A stretch of 60,111 nt of DNA from an uncultured Prevotella sp. (lineage in GTDB: Bacteria > Bacteroidota > Bacteroidia > Bacteroidales > Bacteroidaceae). The position numbers and the translations under genes are program-made. The stretch is taken from contig CALUFN010000009.1 of the NCBI GenBank assembly GCA_944319945.1, forward strand, positions 1 through 60,111. The letters run 5' to 3'. Shown here one piece after another: positions 42,031-50,164 of the stretch. The notes under the pieces are model-generated. The model saw nothing but the letters and a program-made list of their open reading frames with translations. It did not search any database and was not told where the DNA came from. The first letter of the stretch is position 1. Each line of letters opens with the position of its first letter.

Positions 42031-44340
42031 ATGAACGTAATTACGAAAACAGTTTCACTGCCTGATGGAAGGACCATCAGCATTGAAACCGGGAAAGTGG
42101 CAAAACAGGCTGACGGCTCCTGCGTGCTCCGCATGGGCAACACGGTATTGCTCGCCACCGTTTGTGCCGCAAAAGATGCAGTTCCCGGAACAGATTTCAT
42201 GCCTTTGCAGGTTGAGTACAGAGAACAGTATGCCGCAGCCGGGCGCTTCCCCGGCGGATTCACCAAGCGCGAAGGCAAGGCAAGCGACAATGAGATTCTT
42301 ACATGCCGACTGGTAGACCGCGCCCTGCGCCCCCTCTTCCCCGCCGACTTCCACGCCGAGGTTTACGTCAACGTGATCCTCTTCTCGGCCGACGGCGTTG
42401 ACCAGCCCGACGCGCTCGCAGGCTTCGCCGCATCGTGCGCGCTGGCATGTTCCGACATACCCTTCGAGTGCCCCATATCAGAAGTGCGCGTAGCACGCGT
42501 AGGCGGAGAGTACGTGGTAGACCCGACGTTCGAGCAGATGAAGAGCGCCGACATGGACATCATGGTGGGAGCCTCTAAGGACAACATCATGATGGTGGAG
42601 GGAGAGATGAACGAAGTGTCCGAGCAAGACCTGCTCCAGGCCCTCAAGGTGGCACAAGAGGCCATACGCCCCATGTGCGTGCTGCAGGAGGAACTGATGA
42701 AGGAGCTGGGCACCGACGTGAAGCGCGAATACTGCCACGAGGTGAACGACGAGGAACTGCGCGAACAGCTGCATAAGGAAACCTACGACAAGTGTTACGC
42801 AATAGCCGAGGCCGGCGACCACGACAAGAAGGCGCGCGAGGAGGCTTTCGACAAGATAAAGACCGACTTCGAGGAGGCTTACGCCGCAGCGCACGCCGAC
42901 CTGACCGAGGAGGAGCTGGAAGAGAAGTACGCACTCGTAGACCGCTACTACCACGACGTGATGCGCGACGCCATGCGCCGCTGCATACTCGACGAGGGCA
43001 AGCGCCTCGACGGCCGCAAGACCGACGAGATACGCCCCATCTGGTGCGAGGTGTCGCCCCTGCCCATGCCCCACGGAAGCTCCATCTTCACGCGCGGCGA
43101 GACGCAGAGCCTCACCACCTGCACGCTGGGCACGAAGCTCGACGAGAAGCTCGTAGACGACGTGCTCGACCGCTCTTACCAGCGATTCCTGCTGCACTAC
43201 AACTTCCCGCCCTTCTGCACGGGCGAGGCTAAGGCGCAGCGAGGCGTAGGCCGCCGCGAGATAGGCCACGGCCACCTGGCTTGGCGCGCGCTGAAGGGCC
43301 AGATACCCGAGGAGTTCCCCTACACGGTGCGCCTCGTATCGCAGATTCTCGAGAGCAACGGCTCATCGTCGATGGCCACCGTTTGCGCCGGCACGCTCGC
43401 CCTCATGGACGCCGGAGTGCCGATGAAGAAGCCCGTGAGCGGCATCGCAATGGGCCTCATCAAGAACCCGGGCGAGGACAAGTACGCCGTGCTTAGCGAC
43501 ATTCTCGGCGACGAGGACCACCTCGGCGACATGGACTTCAAGACCACCGGAACGAAAGACGGACTCACGGCAACGCAAATGGACATCAAGTGCGACGGCC
43601 TCAGCTTCGAGATTCTCGAGAAAGCGCTCATGCAGGCAAAGGCCGGACGCGAGTACATACTCGGCAAACTGACCGACACCATCAGCGAACCGCGCGCCGA
43701 ACTGAAGCCGCAAGTACCGCGCATCGAGGCGTTCGAGATACCGAAGGAGTTCATCGGTGCCGTGATAGGCCCGGGCGGAAAGATCATCCAGCAGATGCAA
43801 GACGAGTCAGGAGCGACGATCACCATCGACGAGATCGACGGCGTAGGCAAGGTGCAGGTGAGCGCGCCCAACAAGGAGAGCATACAGAAGGCAATATCCA
43901 AAATCAGGGCTATTGTTGCAATACCCGAAGTAGGCGAGGTTTACGAGGGAACGATACGCTCGATCATGCCTTACGGATGCTTCGTAGAGATACTGCCGGG
44001 CAAGGACGGACTGCTGCACATATCGGAAATAGACTGGAAGCGGCTTGAGACCGTCGAGGAAGCCGGACTCAAGGAGGGCGACAAGATCACCGTGAAGCTC
44101 ATGGAGATTGACCCCAAGACGGGCAAGTATAAGCTCTCTCACCGCGTGCTCATACCCAAGCCCGAGGGCTACGTAGAGCGCGAACGCCGCCCGAGGGGCG
44201 AGCGCAGGCCGCGCCCCGAAAGGCCCAGCCGCGAGCAGCGCCGCTTCGAGCATCGTCAGGGCCGCGACGAATACCACGACCCGCTGGCGCCGAAGGAGCC
44301 TAAGGACTTCAACGACAGCCTTGACCACGATAATTTCTAA
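42031..44340 (+). CDS. pnp: Polyribonucleotide nucleotidyltransferase (PNPase)
   Basis: A 769-residue phosphorolytic 3'-5' exoribonuclease. Two RNase PH-like domains (about 1-215 and 310-540) flank an all-helical linker. [29 protein letters not shown] and [12 protein letters not shown]-like segments of the catalytic half are visible. A KH domain (about 560-620: [21 protein letters not shown]) and an S1 domain (about 630-700: [26 protein letters not shown]) follow. The C-terminal tail is long, basic and arginine-rich ([20 protein letters not shown]), probably RNA-binding or a partner contact. It is a single-gene unit ended by a strong terminator. Confidence 0.98.
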   Translation: MNVITKTVSLPDGRTISIETGKVAKQADGSCVLRMGNTVLLATVCAAKDAVPGTDFMPLQVEYREQYAAAGRFPGGFTKREGKASDNEILTCRLVDRALRPLFPADFHAEVYVNVILFSADGVDQPDALAGFAASCALACSDIPFECPISEVRVARVGGEYVVDPTFEQMKSADMDIMVGASKDNIMMVEGEMNEVSEQDLLQALKVAQEAIRPMCVLQEELMKELGTDVKREYCHEVNDEELREQLHKETYDKCYAIAEAGDHDKKAREEAFDKIKTDFEEAYAAAHADLTEEELEEKYALVDRYYHDVMRDAMRRCILDEGKRLDGRKTDEIRPIWCEVSPLPMPHGSSIFTRGETQSLTTCTLGTKLDEKLVDDVLDRSYQRFLLHYNFPPFCTGEAKAQRGVGRREIGHGHLAWRALKGQIPEEFPYTVRLVSQILESNGSSSMATVCAGTLALMDAGVPMKKPVSGIAMGLIKNPGEDKYAVLSDILGDEDHLGDMDFKTTGTKDGLTATQMDIKCDGLSFEILEKALMQAKAGREYILGKLTDTISEPRAELKPQVPRIEAFEIPKEFIGAVIGPGGKIIQQMQDESGATITIDEIDGVGKVQVSAPNKESIQKAISKIRAIVAIPEVGEVYEGTIRSIMPYGCFVEILPGKDGLLHISEIDWKRLETVEEAGLKEGDKITVKLMEIDPKTGKYKLSHRVLIPKPEGYVERERRPRGERRPRPERPSREQRRFEHRQGRDEYHDPLAPKEPKDFNDSLDHDNF

Positions 44341-44359
44341 TCAACATAATCACCTTAAC

Positions 44360-44400
44360 AAGACGGCGGCAACGACTAAGGTTGCCGCCGTCTTCAGTTT
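44360..44400 (+). terminator. Terminator after pnp
   Basis: A perfect 14-bp stem AAGACGGCGGCAAC/GTTGCCGCCGTCTT (44360-44373 with 44381-44394) is followed by CAGTTT, a weak T-tract. It begins 20 bp after the pnp stop. Confidence 0.85.
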
Positions 44401-44413
44401 AGACACATACGGC

Positions 44414-45073
44414 ATGAGGAAAATAATAACTACGGCAATACTTGCGGCCGCGCTCATGGCTCCCGCCTGCGCCGCCGCGCAACACTACCGCAAGGCACCC
44501 GAAAGGCAGCGGGAGAAGCACCATTGGCGCGACGCCGACCGCCGTAGCCACGGCCGACACGGCTACGACGAGCGGCACGAAGAGGGATACATGGTGGCGG
44601 GCCTCAACGTGTATTACAGGGGAAGAAAGGTAAACGGAGCCTACGCCTCTACGTTCAAGGAGCTTGGCGACGGCTACGGCAAGGACTCGTTCAACGCCTA
44701 CTACCGAGGCGAGAAAGTACAGCAGGCTTACGCAAGCTCGTTCGAGACGCTCGTAGACGGCTACGCCCGCGACAACTTCAACGCTTATTACCGCGGCGTA
44801 AGGATAGACTTCTCCAACGGAGGCTCGTTCACCGTACTCAGGGACGGCTACGCCCGCGACAACTTCAACGCCTATTACGACGGCGAGAAGATAGGCTCGG
44901 CCGTCGGAAGCAGCTTCACCGTGCTGCGCGACGGCTACGCCAAAGACGCCTTCAACGTGTACTACTGCGGCAAGAAGGTGGAAGGAGCCTTCGCCCGCAG
45001 CTTCGAGGCAATAGGCAACGACTACGGCAAAGACACGTTCAACATGTATTACAAGGGGAGAAAGACGAAATAG
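44414..45073 (+). CDS. Secreted DKNYY-type repeat protein
   Basis: The start at 44414 (MRKIITTAIL) gives 219 residues with a Sec signal peptide ending at ACAAAQ; the upstream in-frame ATG at 44321 lies inside pnp. After a basic His/Arg-rich linker (about 25-60) there are five to six repeats of about 27 residues with the core DGYxxDxFNxYYxGxKV (DGYGKDSFNAYYRGEKV, DGYARDNFNAYYRGVRI, DGYARDNFNAYYDGEKI, DGYAKDAFNVYYCGKKV, NDYGKDTFNMYYKGRK), matching the DKNYY family. The repeats should form stacked beta-hairpins. The function is unknown; it is probably periplasmic or on the surface. Confidence 0.82.
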   Translation: MRKIITTAILAAALMAPACAAAQHYRKAPERQREKHHWRDADRRSHGRHGYDERHEEGYMVAGLNVYYRGRKVNGAYASTFKELGDGYGKDSFNAYYRGEKVQQAYASSFETLVDGYARDNFNAYYRGVRIDFSNGGSFTVLRDGYARDNFNAYYDGEKIGSAVGSSFTVLRDGYAKDAFNVYYCGKKVEGAFARSFEAIGNDYGKDTFNMYYKGRKTK

Positions 45074-45084
45074 GAAGTTTATTT

Positions 45085-45390
45085 GCGGTTATGCGGTTAT
45101 GAGGTTATGCGGTTTTGAGGTTATGCGGTTTTGAGGTTATGGGGTTTTGAGGTTATGGGGTTTTGAGGTTATGAGGTTTTGAGGTTATGAGGTTTTGAGG
45201 TTTTGAGGTTTTGAGGTTATGAGGTCTTGCGGTTATGAGGTTTTGAGGTTATGAGGTCTTGAGATTATACGGTCTTAATTATACGGTTTTAAGGTTATAT
45301 CGCATAACCGAACAACCCAATAACCGTTAAACCGCAAAAAACCAATAACCGCATAACCCCAAAACCCAATAACCGCAAAACCCAATAAAA
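45085..45390. repeat. GGTTATGAGGTTTTGAGG tandem array and its complementary array, locus 3
   Basis: From 45085 to about 45298 the plus strand is an array of the 8-base words GGTTATGA/GGTTTTGA and variants. From 45301 to 45390 it switches to the complementary words ATAACCGCAAAACCCA. The two halves could fold into a long imperfect hairpin. The array lies between the convergent DKNYY-protein gene and the sigma-factor operon. Confidence 0.92.
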
Positions 45391-45394
45391 ACAA

Positions 45395-45424
45395 ATAGCC
45401 ACCGTCACGACTGACGGTGGCTAT
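45395..45424 (-). terminator. Terminator of the sigma/anti-sigma operon
   Basis: A 13-bp perfect stem ATAGCCACCGTCA/TGACGGTGGCTAT (45395-45407 with 45412-45424). On the minus strand it is followed by TTTGTTTTTATT, a good U-tract, about 110 bp after the anti-sigma-like stop. Confidence 0.85.
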
Positions 45425-45533
45425 CTCACTTCACGTTAGTATGTTATGAAAAATTTGAGAGAAATGAAGCTTCACAGCTTCTTTGGTTGTTTTATTAAAC
45501 ACTGTTTTATAGAGAAAGCATAGAAAAGTTATC

Positions 45534-46001
45534 TCACTTCAGCACGTTGGCCGTAGGCTTGTCGGCTTGCAGCGTGTCTACCTTAGCCGTATCGCCGAGG
45601 GCCACCGAGGGGCCAGCCTGCGTATCGCCGTATGCCGCCACGCCCGCCTCGGGCTTGGCGTCGCCCTTGAACGCCACCTGTGCGGCGTTGCCCAGCGTGA
45701 GGAATATGGCCACGGCTGCGGCGGCCTTGAACAACGGCATAAACCTGTCGGCGAGGCTTATCGTGCGCGCCTTTACGGGCTTCGTCTCGCCCGTGAGCGC
45801 CATCATGCGTTCATCGAAGGCTTCGCCCAAGACGTCGACCTTAGTCTCCGTCTGCTCGTAGACGAACAAGTCCCTGTACTTAAGGAGGCCTGCCGGCACG
45901 TCTTTCTGGCTGAAGAACGCCCGCAGTATCTGCTCTTCCTCAAGCGAGGTCTCACAGTTCCAATAGCGTTCCAGTAGCTGTTCGATGTATTTATAGTCCA
46001 T
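45534..46001 (-). CDS. Anti-sigma-like single-pass membrane protein
   Basis: A 155-residue protein starting MDYKYIEQLLERYWNCETSLEEEQILRAFF, the typical N-terminus of small proteins that follow ECF sigma genes in Bacteroidales and are presumed anti-sigma factors. A single membrane helix lies at about 88-108 (FKAAAAVAIFLTLGNAAQVAF), leaving a short external tail rich in Ala/Asp/Thr. It overlaps the sigma gene by 11 bp, so translation is coupled. Its role in holding the sigma factor at the membrane is inferred from context. Confidence 0.75.
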   Translation of the reverse strand: MDYKYIEQLLERYWNCETSLEEEQILRAFFSQKDVPAGLLKYRDLFVYEQTETKVDVLGEAFDERMMALTGETKPVKARTISLADRFMPLFKAAAAVAIFLTLGNAAQVAFKGDAKPEAGVAAYGDTQAGPSVALGDTAKVDTLQADKPTANVLK

Positions 46002-46503
46002 ATCCTTCGATTTCGTTATACTTTTGTTTCACCGCCTGCCGGGCGCGGAAGATGTTCACCTTCACCTGCTCCTCGCTCATGGCGAGTGCTTTGGCTATCT
46101 CCTTGTAGCTCTTTCCCTCGAAGTCGCGCAGCTGCATGCAGCTTTTCTGCTTCTCGGGTAGCGAGTCTACTATTCGTCTTACCTGCTCTACCCTGTCTCT
46201 CTGCATCATGCGCTCGTAAGGGTCGCGCCCCGAGTCGGCCTTGCCGGCCTCGTCGTCGCCTATGGTTTGGTTGGCGGCGTCGGCCCGTTTCATTCTGTCG
46301 AGCGAGAGGTTGCGGCACACGGTGAGGCTGTAGGCCTCTATCGAGCCGATGTCATGCCAGTCGTCGCGCCTGTTCCAGACTTTTATCAGCGTGTCTTGTA
46401 CTATGTCCTCCGCATCCTCGTGGCTGAGGGTTATTCTCAAAGCCAAACGGTAGAGAACGTTCTTTAGAGGCAACACGTCGTTGCGAAAACTGATATTTTC
46501 CAT
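45991..46503 (-). CDS. ECF-subfamily RNA polymerase sigma-70 factor
   Basis: The start at 46503 (MENISFRNDV) gives 170 residues; the longer frame is a repeat-region artefact. Region 2 reads LALRITLSHEDAEDIVQDTLIKVWNRRDDW and AYSLTVCRNLSLDRMKR. Region 4 reads QVRRIVDSLPEKQKSCMQLRDFEGKSYKEIAKALAMSEEQVKVNIFRARQAVKQKY, a clear sigma4.2 helix-turn-helix. It directs RNA polymerase to a small regulon, released by a signal through the membrane protein encoded immediately downstream. Confidence 0.95.
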   Translation of the reverse strand: MENISFRNDVLPLKNVLYRLALRITLSHEDAEDIVQDTLIKVWNRRDDWHDIGSIEAYSLTVCRNLSLDRMKRADAANQTIGDDEAGKADSGRDPYERMMQRDRVEQVRRIVDSLPEKQKSCMQLRDFEGKSYKEIAKALAMSEEQVKVNIFRARQAVKQKYNEIEGYGL

Positions 46504-46639
46504 CTGCTCTCTATATGAATGACGATTCAGTAAGGCGAAAGTTACAAAACAATGCGGATTATTCGGTGATTTAACAGTAATTAAGAGAGAGAGTAATGGG
46601 AGGGCCAGGAGGGCTGGGAATGCCGGTATAAGCGGCAAG

Positions 46640-46708
46640 GCATTTCTACTTACTCCCCTACTCCTTTTACTCCTTAACTCCTTTCACTCCTTAACTCCTT
46701 TCACTCCT
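46640..46708. repeat. ACTCCTTAACTCCTTTC word repeat between argB and the sigma gene
   Basis: Pyrimidine-rich words TACTCCTTTTACTCCTTAACTCCTTTCACTCC fill the gap. They are the complement of the GGAGTAAAGG words in the pilus locus. Confidence 0.7.
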
Positions 46709-47485
46709 CTACTTCTCCCTAATTATCGTGCCGTGCAGACCGTCGATGGCCGTTGCGAGGGTGATGTTCACGCGGCTTACGCCTGAGGAGATTGCGCTGA
46801 AGGCGTTCTCGAGCTTGGGCAGCATGCCGCCCGATATTGTGCCGTCGGCGACGAGCCGCTCGAAGTCGGCGCGCGTTATCAGGGGTATCAGGCTATCGTC
46901 GTCGTCAGGATCGGCCAGCACGCCCTTCTTCTCGAAGCAGTAGACGAGCGTTACGTCGTAGCGCGCGGCCAGTGCCTTCGCCGTCTCAGCGGCTATCGTG
47001 TCGGCGTTGGTGTTAAGCATATTGCCCAGTCCGTCGTGCGTCAAGGGGGCCATTACGGGCGTCATGCCGGCCTCCACGAGGCGCGAGAGCATGTCGCCGT
47101 CAACCCTGTCGACGTCGCCGACGAAGCCGTAGTCAACGTCCTTGACGGGCCGTTTGTGCGAGCGTATCACGTCGCCGTCGGCTCCGGTCAGACCTATTGC
47201 GTTGACGTCTGCCGCCTGCAGGCGCGCCACGATGTTCTTGTTCACCAATCCGCCGTAGACCATCGTCGCCACTTCGAGCATGCTGCGGTCGGTGATGCGC
47301 CGCCCGCCTACCATGCGGCTCTCTATGCCGAGGCGCGCGGCCATTGCCGTTGCGCTGCGGCCGCCGCCGTGTACGAGCACCTTGCGCCCGCTTATCGCAG
47401 CAAAGGCGGCAAGCAGGCTGCCGAGCCGGGCCTCATCTTCAACTACGGCCCCGCCCACCTTGACTACTGTTAGGGGATGTTTCAT
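46709..47485 (-). CDS. argB: Acetylglutamate (or N-succinylglutamate) kinase
   Basis: The start at 47485 (MKHPLTVVKVGGAVV) gives 258 residues, normal for the family. Amino-acid kinase motifs are clear: KVGGAVVED (ATP-binding Gly loop), VLVHGGGRSATAMAARLG (substrate loop), NMLNTNADTIAAETAKAL, and the C-terminal GTISGGMLPKLENAFSAISSGVSRV. It phosphorylates N-acylglutamate in arginine synthesis. In some Bacteroidales this pathway uses N-succinyl rather than N-acetyl intermediates; the sequence alone does not decide that here. It lies downstream of speA, so a precursor-producing and an arginine-consuming enzyme are neighbours. Confidence 0.93.
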   Translation of the reverse strand: MKHPLTVVKVGGAVVEDEARLGSLLAAFAAISGRKVLVHGGGRSATAMAARLGIESRMVGGRRITDRSMLEVATMVYGGLVNKNIVARLQAADVNAIGLTGADGDVIRSHKRPVKDVDYGFVGDVDRVDGDMLSRLVEAGMTPVMAPLTHDGLGNMLNTNADTIAAETAKALAARYDVTLVYCFEKKGVLADPDDDDSLIPLITRADFERLVADGTISGGMLPKLENAFSAISSGVSRVNITLATAIDGLHGTIIREK

Positions 47486-47504
47486 AATAGATGTAGGAAA
47501 ATAA

Positions 47505-47618
47505 AGACCCACCACCAATCCTCCCGAAGGGAGGGAGCTTAATTAGCCTTAATACATTATTATAATAATCATTGCATGCCAAGCTCCCTCCCATCGGGAG
47601 GATTGGGGTGGGTGTTGG
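47505..47618. repeat. Long inverted repeat with CCTCCCG...GGGAGGGAGCTT arms between speA and argB
   Basis: CCTCCCGAAGGGAGGGAGCTT (47520-47540) and 47581-47601 are reverse complements with one mismatch, and complementarity extends outward through ATTGG/CCAAT and GGTGGG-type bases. The central 40 bases are AT-rich. It could form a long mRNA stem between the two genes. A related GGAGGGAGCTTGATT copy lies at about 41595-41612. Confidence 0.85.
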
Positions 47619-47638
47619 GTGTTAGGTGTTTGTCTTAC

Positions 47639-49531
47639 TTACTCCAAATAAGTGTATCCGTAAAGGCCCGAGCGGTAATTGGAAAGGAACTCCTTGCCCT
47701 CCTCGAGCGATATCTTGCCCTGCTTTACGCTCTTGGCCACCCACACTTCGAGCTGGCGCACGAGCTTCTTCGGATTGTACTGCACGTACTCGAGCACTTC
47801 CTCGACGGTCTCGCCGTCGAATATCTGGTCGATGTGATACTTGCCGTCCTTCACCGTTATGTGCGCCGCGTTGGTGTCACCGAAGAGGTTGTGCATGTCG
47901 CCGAGTATCTCCTGGTAAGCCCCTACGAGGAACACGCCGAGATAGTAAGGCTCGTTCTTGCGCAGAGCGTGCACCGGAAGGATGTTCGATATATTGCGGC
48001 TCGTCACGAAGTGGGCTATCTTCCCGTCGCTGTCGCAGGTGATGTCTTGCAGCGTGGCGCTGCGCGTGGGCCTCTCGTTGAGACGCTGCAGAGGCACGAT
48101 TGGGAATATCTGGTCGATGGCCCAAGCGTCGGGCAACGACTGGAACAGCGAGAAGTTACAGAAATACTTGTCGGCCAGCAGCTTGTCGAGGCCCTTTAGT
48201 TCCTCGGGCGTATGCTTCAACGACTTGGCCAGCGAGTTTATCTCGCGGCACACGCTCCAGTACATACGCTCTATCTCGGCGCGCGTCTTAAGGTCCACCA
48301 ATCCGTGCTCGAACAGGTCGAGAGCGTCCTCGCGTATCTGCTCGGCGTCGTGCCAGTCCTCGAGCATGGTGCGCGGGTTGAGGTTGTCCCATATCTCGTA
48401 AAGGTCCTTTACAAGTTTGTGCGAGCTTTCCGTAGGTTCGTACTCCTCGCTCATCTCGGGCAGCGACGCCGTTTCAAGCACGTCGATTACCAGCACCGAG
48501 TGGTGGGCCGAAAGCGAGCGGCCGCTCTCAGTTATCAGGTTGGGATGCGGCACACCGTAGCGGTCGGAAGCCTCGACGAAGGCGTAAATACAGTCGTTGA
48601 CGTATTCCTGAATCGAATAGTTCACCGAGCTTTCGCTGTTTGGCGAGCGCGTGCCGTCGTAGTCGACGCCAAGTCCGCCTCCGCAGTCAACGAAGTCGAC
48701 GTCGTAGCCCATCTTCCTGAGCTGTATGTAGAACTGCGAAGCCTCCTTCAGTGCCGTCTGTATGCGGCGTATCTTGGTTATCTGGCTGCCTATGTGGAAG
48801 TGGATTAGGCGCAGGCTGTCCTGCATGCCCTTCTTCTCGAGTATCTCGAGGGCCGTGAGCAGCTCTGAGCTTGTCAACCCGAACTTGCTCGCGTCGCCTC
48901 CGCTCTCCTCCCACTTGCCGCTGCCCGACGAGGCCAGCTTAATCCTGATGCCGAGGTTGGGCTTCACGCCGAGCTTCTTGGCGGCGCGGCTTATTATGTC
49001 GATCTCGTTGAGTTTCTCCACTACGATGAAGATGCGCTTACCCATCTTCTGCGCCAGCAAGGCCAGCTCTATGTAGCTCTGGTCCTTGTATCCGTTGCAT
49101 ATTATGAGCGAGTCGCTCTGGCACTGCACGGCGATGACGGCGTGCAGCTCGGGCTTGGAGCCGGCCTCGAGACCGAGGTTGAACTTGCGTCCGTGGCTGA
49201 TTATCTCTTCTACCACGGGCTGCATCTGGTTCACCTTGATAGGATAGATTATGAAGTTCTCGCCCTTGAACCCGTATTCGTCAGACGCCTTCTTGAAACA
49301 GCTCCACGTCTTCTCAATCCTGTTGTCGAGAATGTCGGGAAAACGCAGCAGCACCGGCGGCGTGACGTCCCTGAGGGCAAGCTCGTCGAGCACGTCGTGC
49401 AGGTCTATCTGCACGTTGTCCTTGCACGGCGTGACGTACACGTCGCCCTTGTCGTTGATGCCAAAGTAGGATGTTCCCCACCCACTGATGTTGTAAAGCT
49501 CGTTAGAGTCTTCGATAGTCCATTTCTTCAT
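47639..49531 (-). CDS. speA: Biosynthetic arginine decarboxylase
   Basis: A 630-residue PLP enzyme converting arginine to agmatine for polyamine synthesis. The PLP lysine is Lys99 in FIIYPIKVNQMQPV. Other fold-III decarboxylase motifs present: LGLEAGSKPELHAV, ICNGYKDQSYIELAL, RLIHFHIGSQITKIRRI, VDCGGGLGVDYDG, ITESGRSLSAHHSVLV, and FSLFQSLPDAWAIDQIFPIVPLQRLNERP near the C-terminus. Length and motifs match SpeA. It sits between aroK and argB on the minus strand. Confidence 0.97.
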   Translation of the reverse strand: MKKWTIEDSNELYNISGWGTSYFGINDKGDVYVTPCKDNVQIDLHDVLDELALRDVTPPVLLRFPDILDNRIEKTWSCFKKASDEYGFKGENFIIYPIKVNQMQPVVEEIISHGRKFNLGLEAGSKPELHAVIAVQCQSDSLIICNGYKDQSYIELALLAQKMGKRIFIVVEKLNEIDIISRAAKKLGVKPNLGIRIKLASSGSGKWEESGGDASKFGLTSSELLTALEILEKKGMQDSLRLIHFHIGSQITKIRRIQTALKEASQFYIQLRKMGYDVDFVDCGGGLGVDYDGTRSPNSESSVNYSIQEYVNDCIYAFVEASDRYGVPHPNLITESGRSLSAHHSVLVIDVLETASLPEMSEEYEPTESSHKLVKDLYEIWDNLNPRTMLEDWHDAEQIREDALDLFEHGLVDLKTRAEIERMYWSVCREINSLAKSLKHTPEELKGLDKLLADKYFCNFSLFQSLPDAWAIDQIFPIVPLQRLNERPTRSATLQDITCDSDGKIAHFVTSRNISNILPVHALRKNEPYYLGVFLVGAYQEILGDMHNLFGDTNAAHITVKDGKYHIDQIFDGETVEEVLEYVQYNPKKLVRQLEVWVAKSVKQGKISLEEGKEFLSNYRSGLYGYTYLE

Positions 49532-49633
49532 CTGGGCCTTCTGTTTGTTTTATGGTTAATCTTTTCGGTCGGTTGGGGAGTTTCCCAACCAAGAAGTAGT
49601 TATAATTCTTAATTCTAAAGTCTCAACTCTTAA

Positions 49634-50161
49634 TTACAAGGAAAGCATCTCCCTGAGCCTCTCCACCGAGTTGTGTACCTTCTCGTAGTTGTCGAGCAGG
49701 TTCACGTCGAGCACGTGCTTGGCCTTCATGTAGTAAGGCTCGCGCTGCTCCAACTGGCTTGCCACGAAGCTGCGCAGCTCTTCCTCGCTCTTGCCCTCGA
49801 GCAGGGGACGCTTCACCTTGCCCATCTTCAGGTGGGCGCAGAGCACGTCGGGACTGGCCTTCAGGTAGACGGTGTCGCCCTGGGCGTTCATGTATTCCAT
49901 GTTGTCGAAGAAGCAAGGAGTGCCTCCGCCGCTGCTTATTATCACGTCCTCGAACTCGGCCGCCTCGTGCAGCATGTTGCTCTCCACGCGGCGGAAGCCG
50001 TCTTCGCCGCGCTCGGCGAAGAGCTGCGGCACCGTCTTGTGCATCCTCGCCTCGATGTACCAGTCGAGGTCGTAAAACTGCATTCCAGTCTCTTTGGCGA
50101 GCGCACGGCCCACGGTGGTCTTGCCGGCGCCCATGTATCCGATGATGATAATCCTCCTCAT
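49634..50161 (-). CDS. aroK: Shikimate kinase
   Basis: A 175-residue P-loop kinase of the shikimate pathway, phosphorylating shikimate at O3. Walker A is GYMGAGKTT (residues 8-16). Asp-Leu-Asp in FYDLDWYIE binds shikimate/Mg, SSGGGTP is the substrate-binding Gly triplet, and RPLL lies in the lid. The start is 3 bp after the topA stop, so topA and aroK form an operon. The gap to speA (102 bp) holds a TTAAGAATT-type repeat. Confidence 0.95.
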   Translation of the reverse strand: MRRIIIIGYMGAGKTTVGRALAKETGMQFYDLDWYIEARMHKTVPQLFAERGEDGFRRVESNMLHEAAEFEDVIISSGGGTPCFFDNMEYMNAQGDTVYLKASPDVLCAHLKMGKVKRPLLEGKSEEELRSFVASQLEQREPYYMKAKHVLDVNLLDNYEKVHNSVERLREMLSL

Positions 50162-50164
50162 CGG

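Noticed and set aside
45085-45390. Tandem GGTTATG repeats resembling a CRISPR array or telomere-like tract
   Set aside because: The words are contiguous and degenerate without unique spacers of constant length, and no cas gene is present. I treat it as a word repeat.
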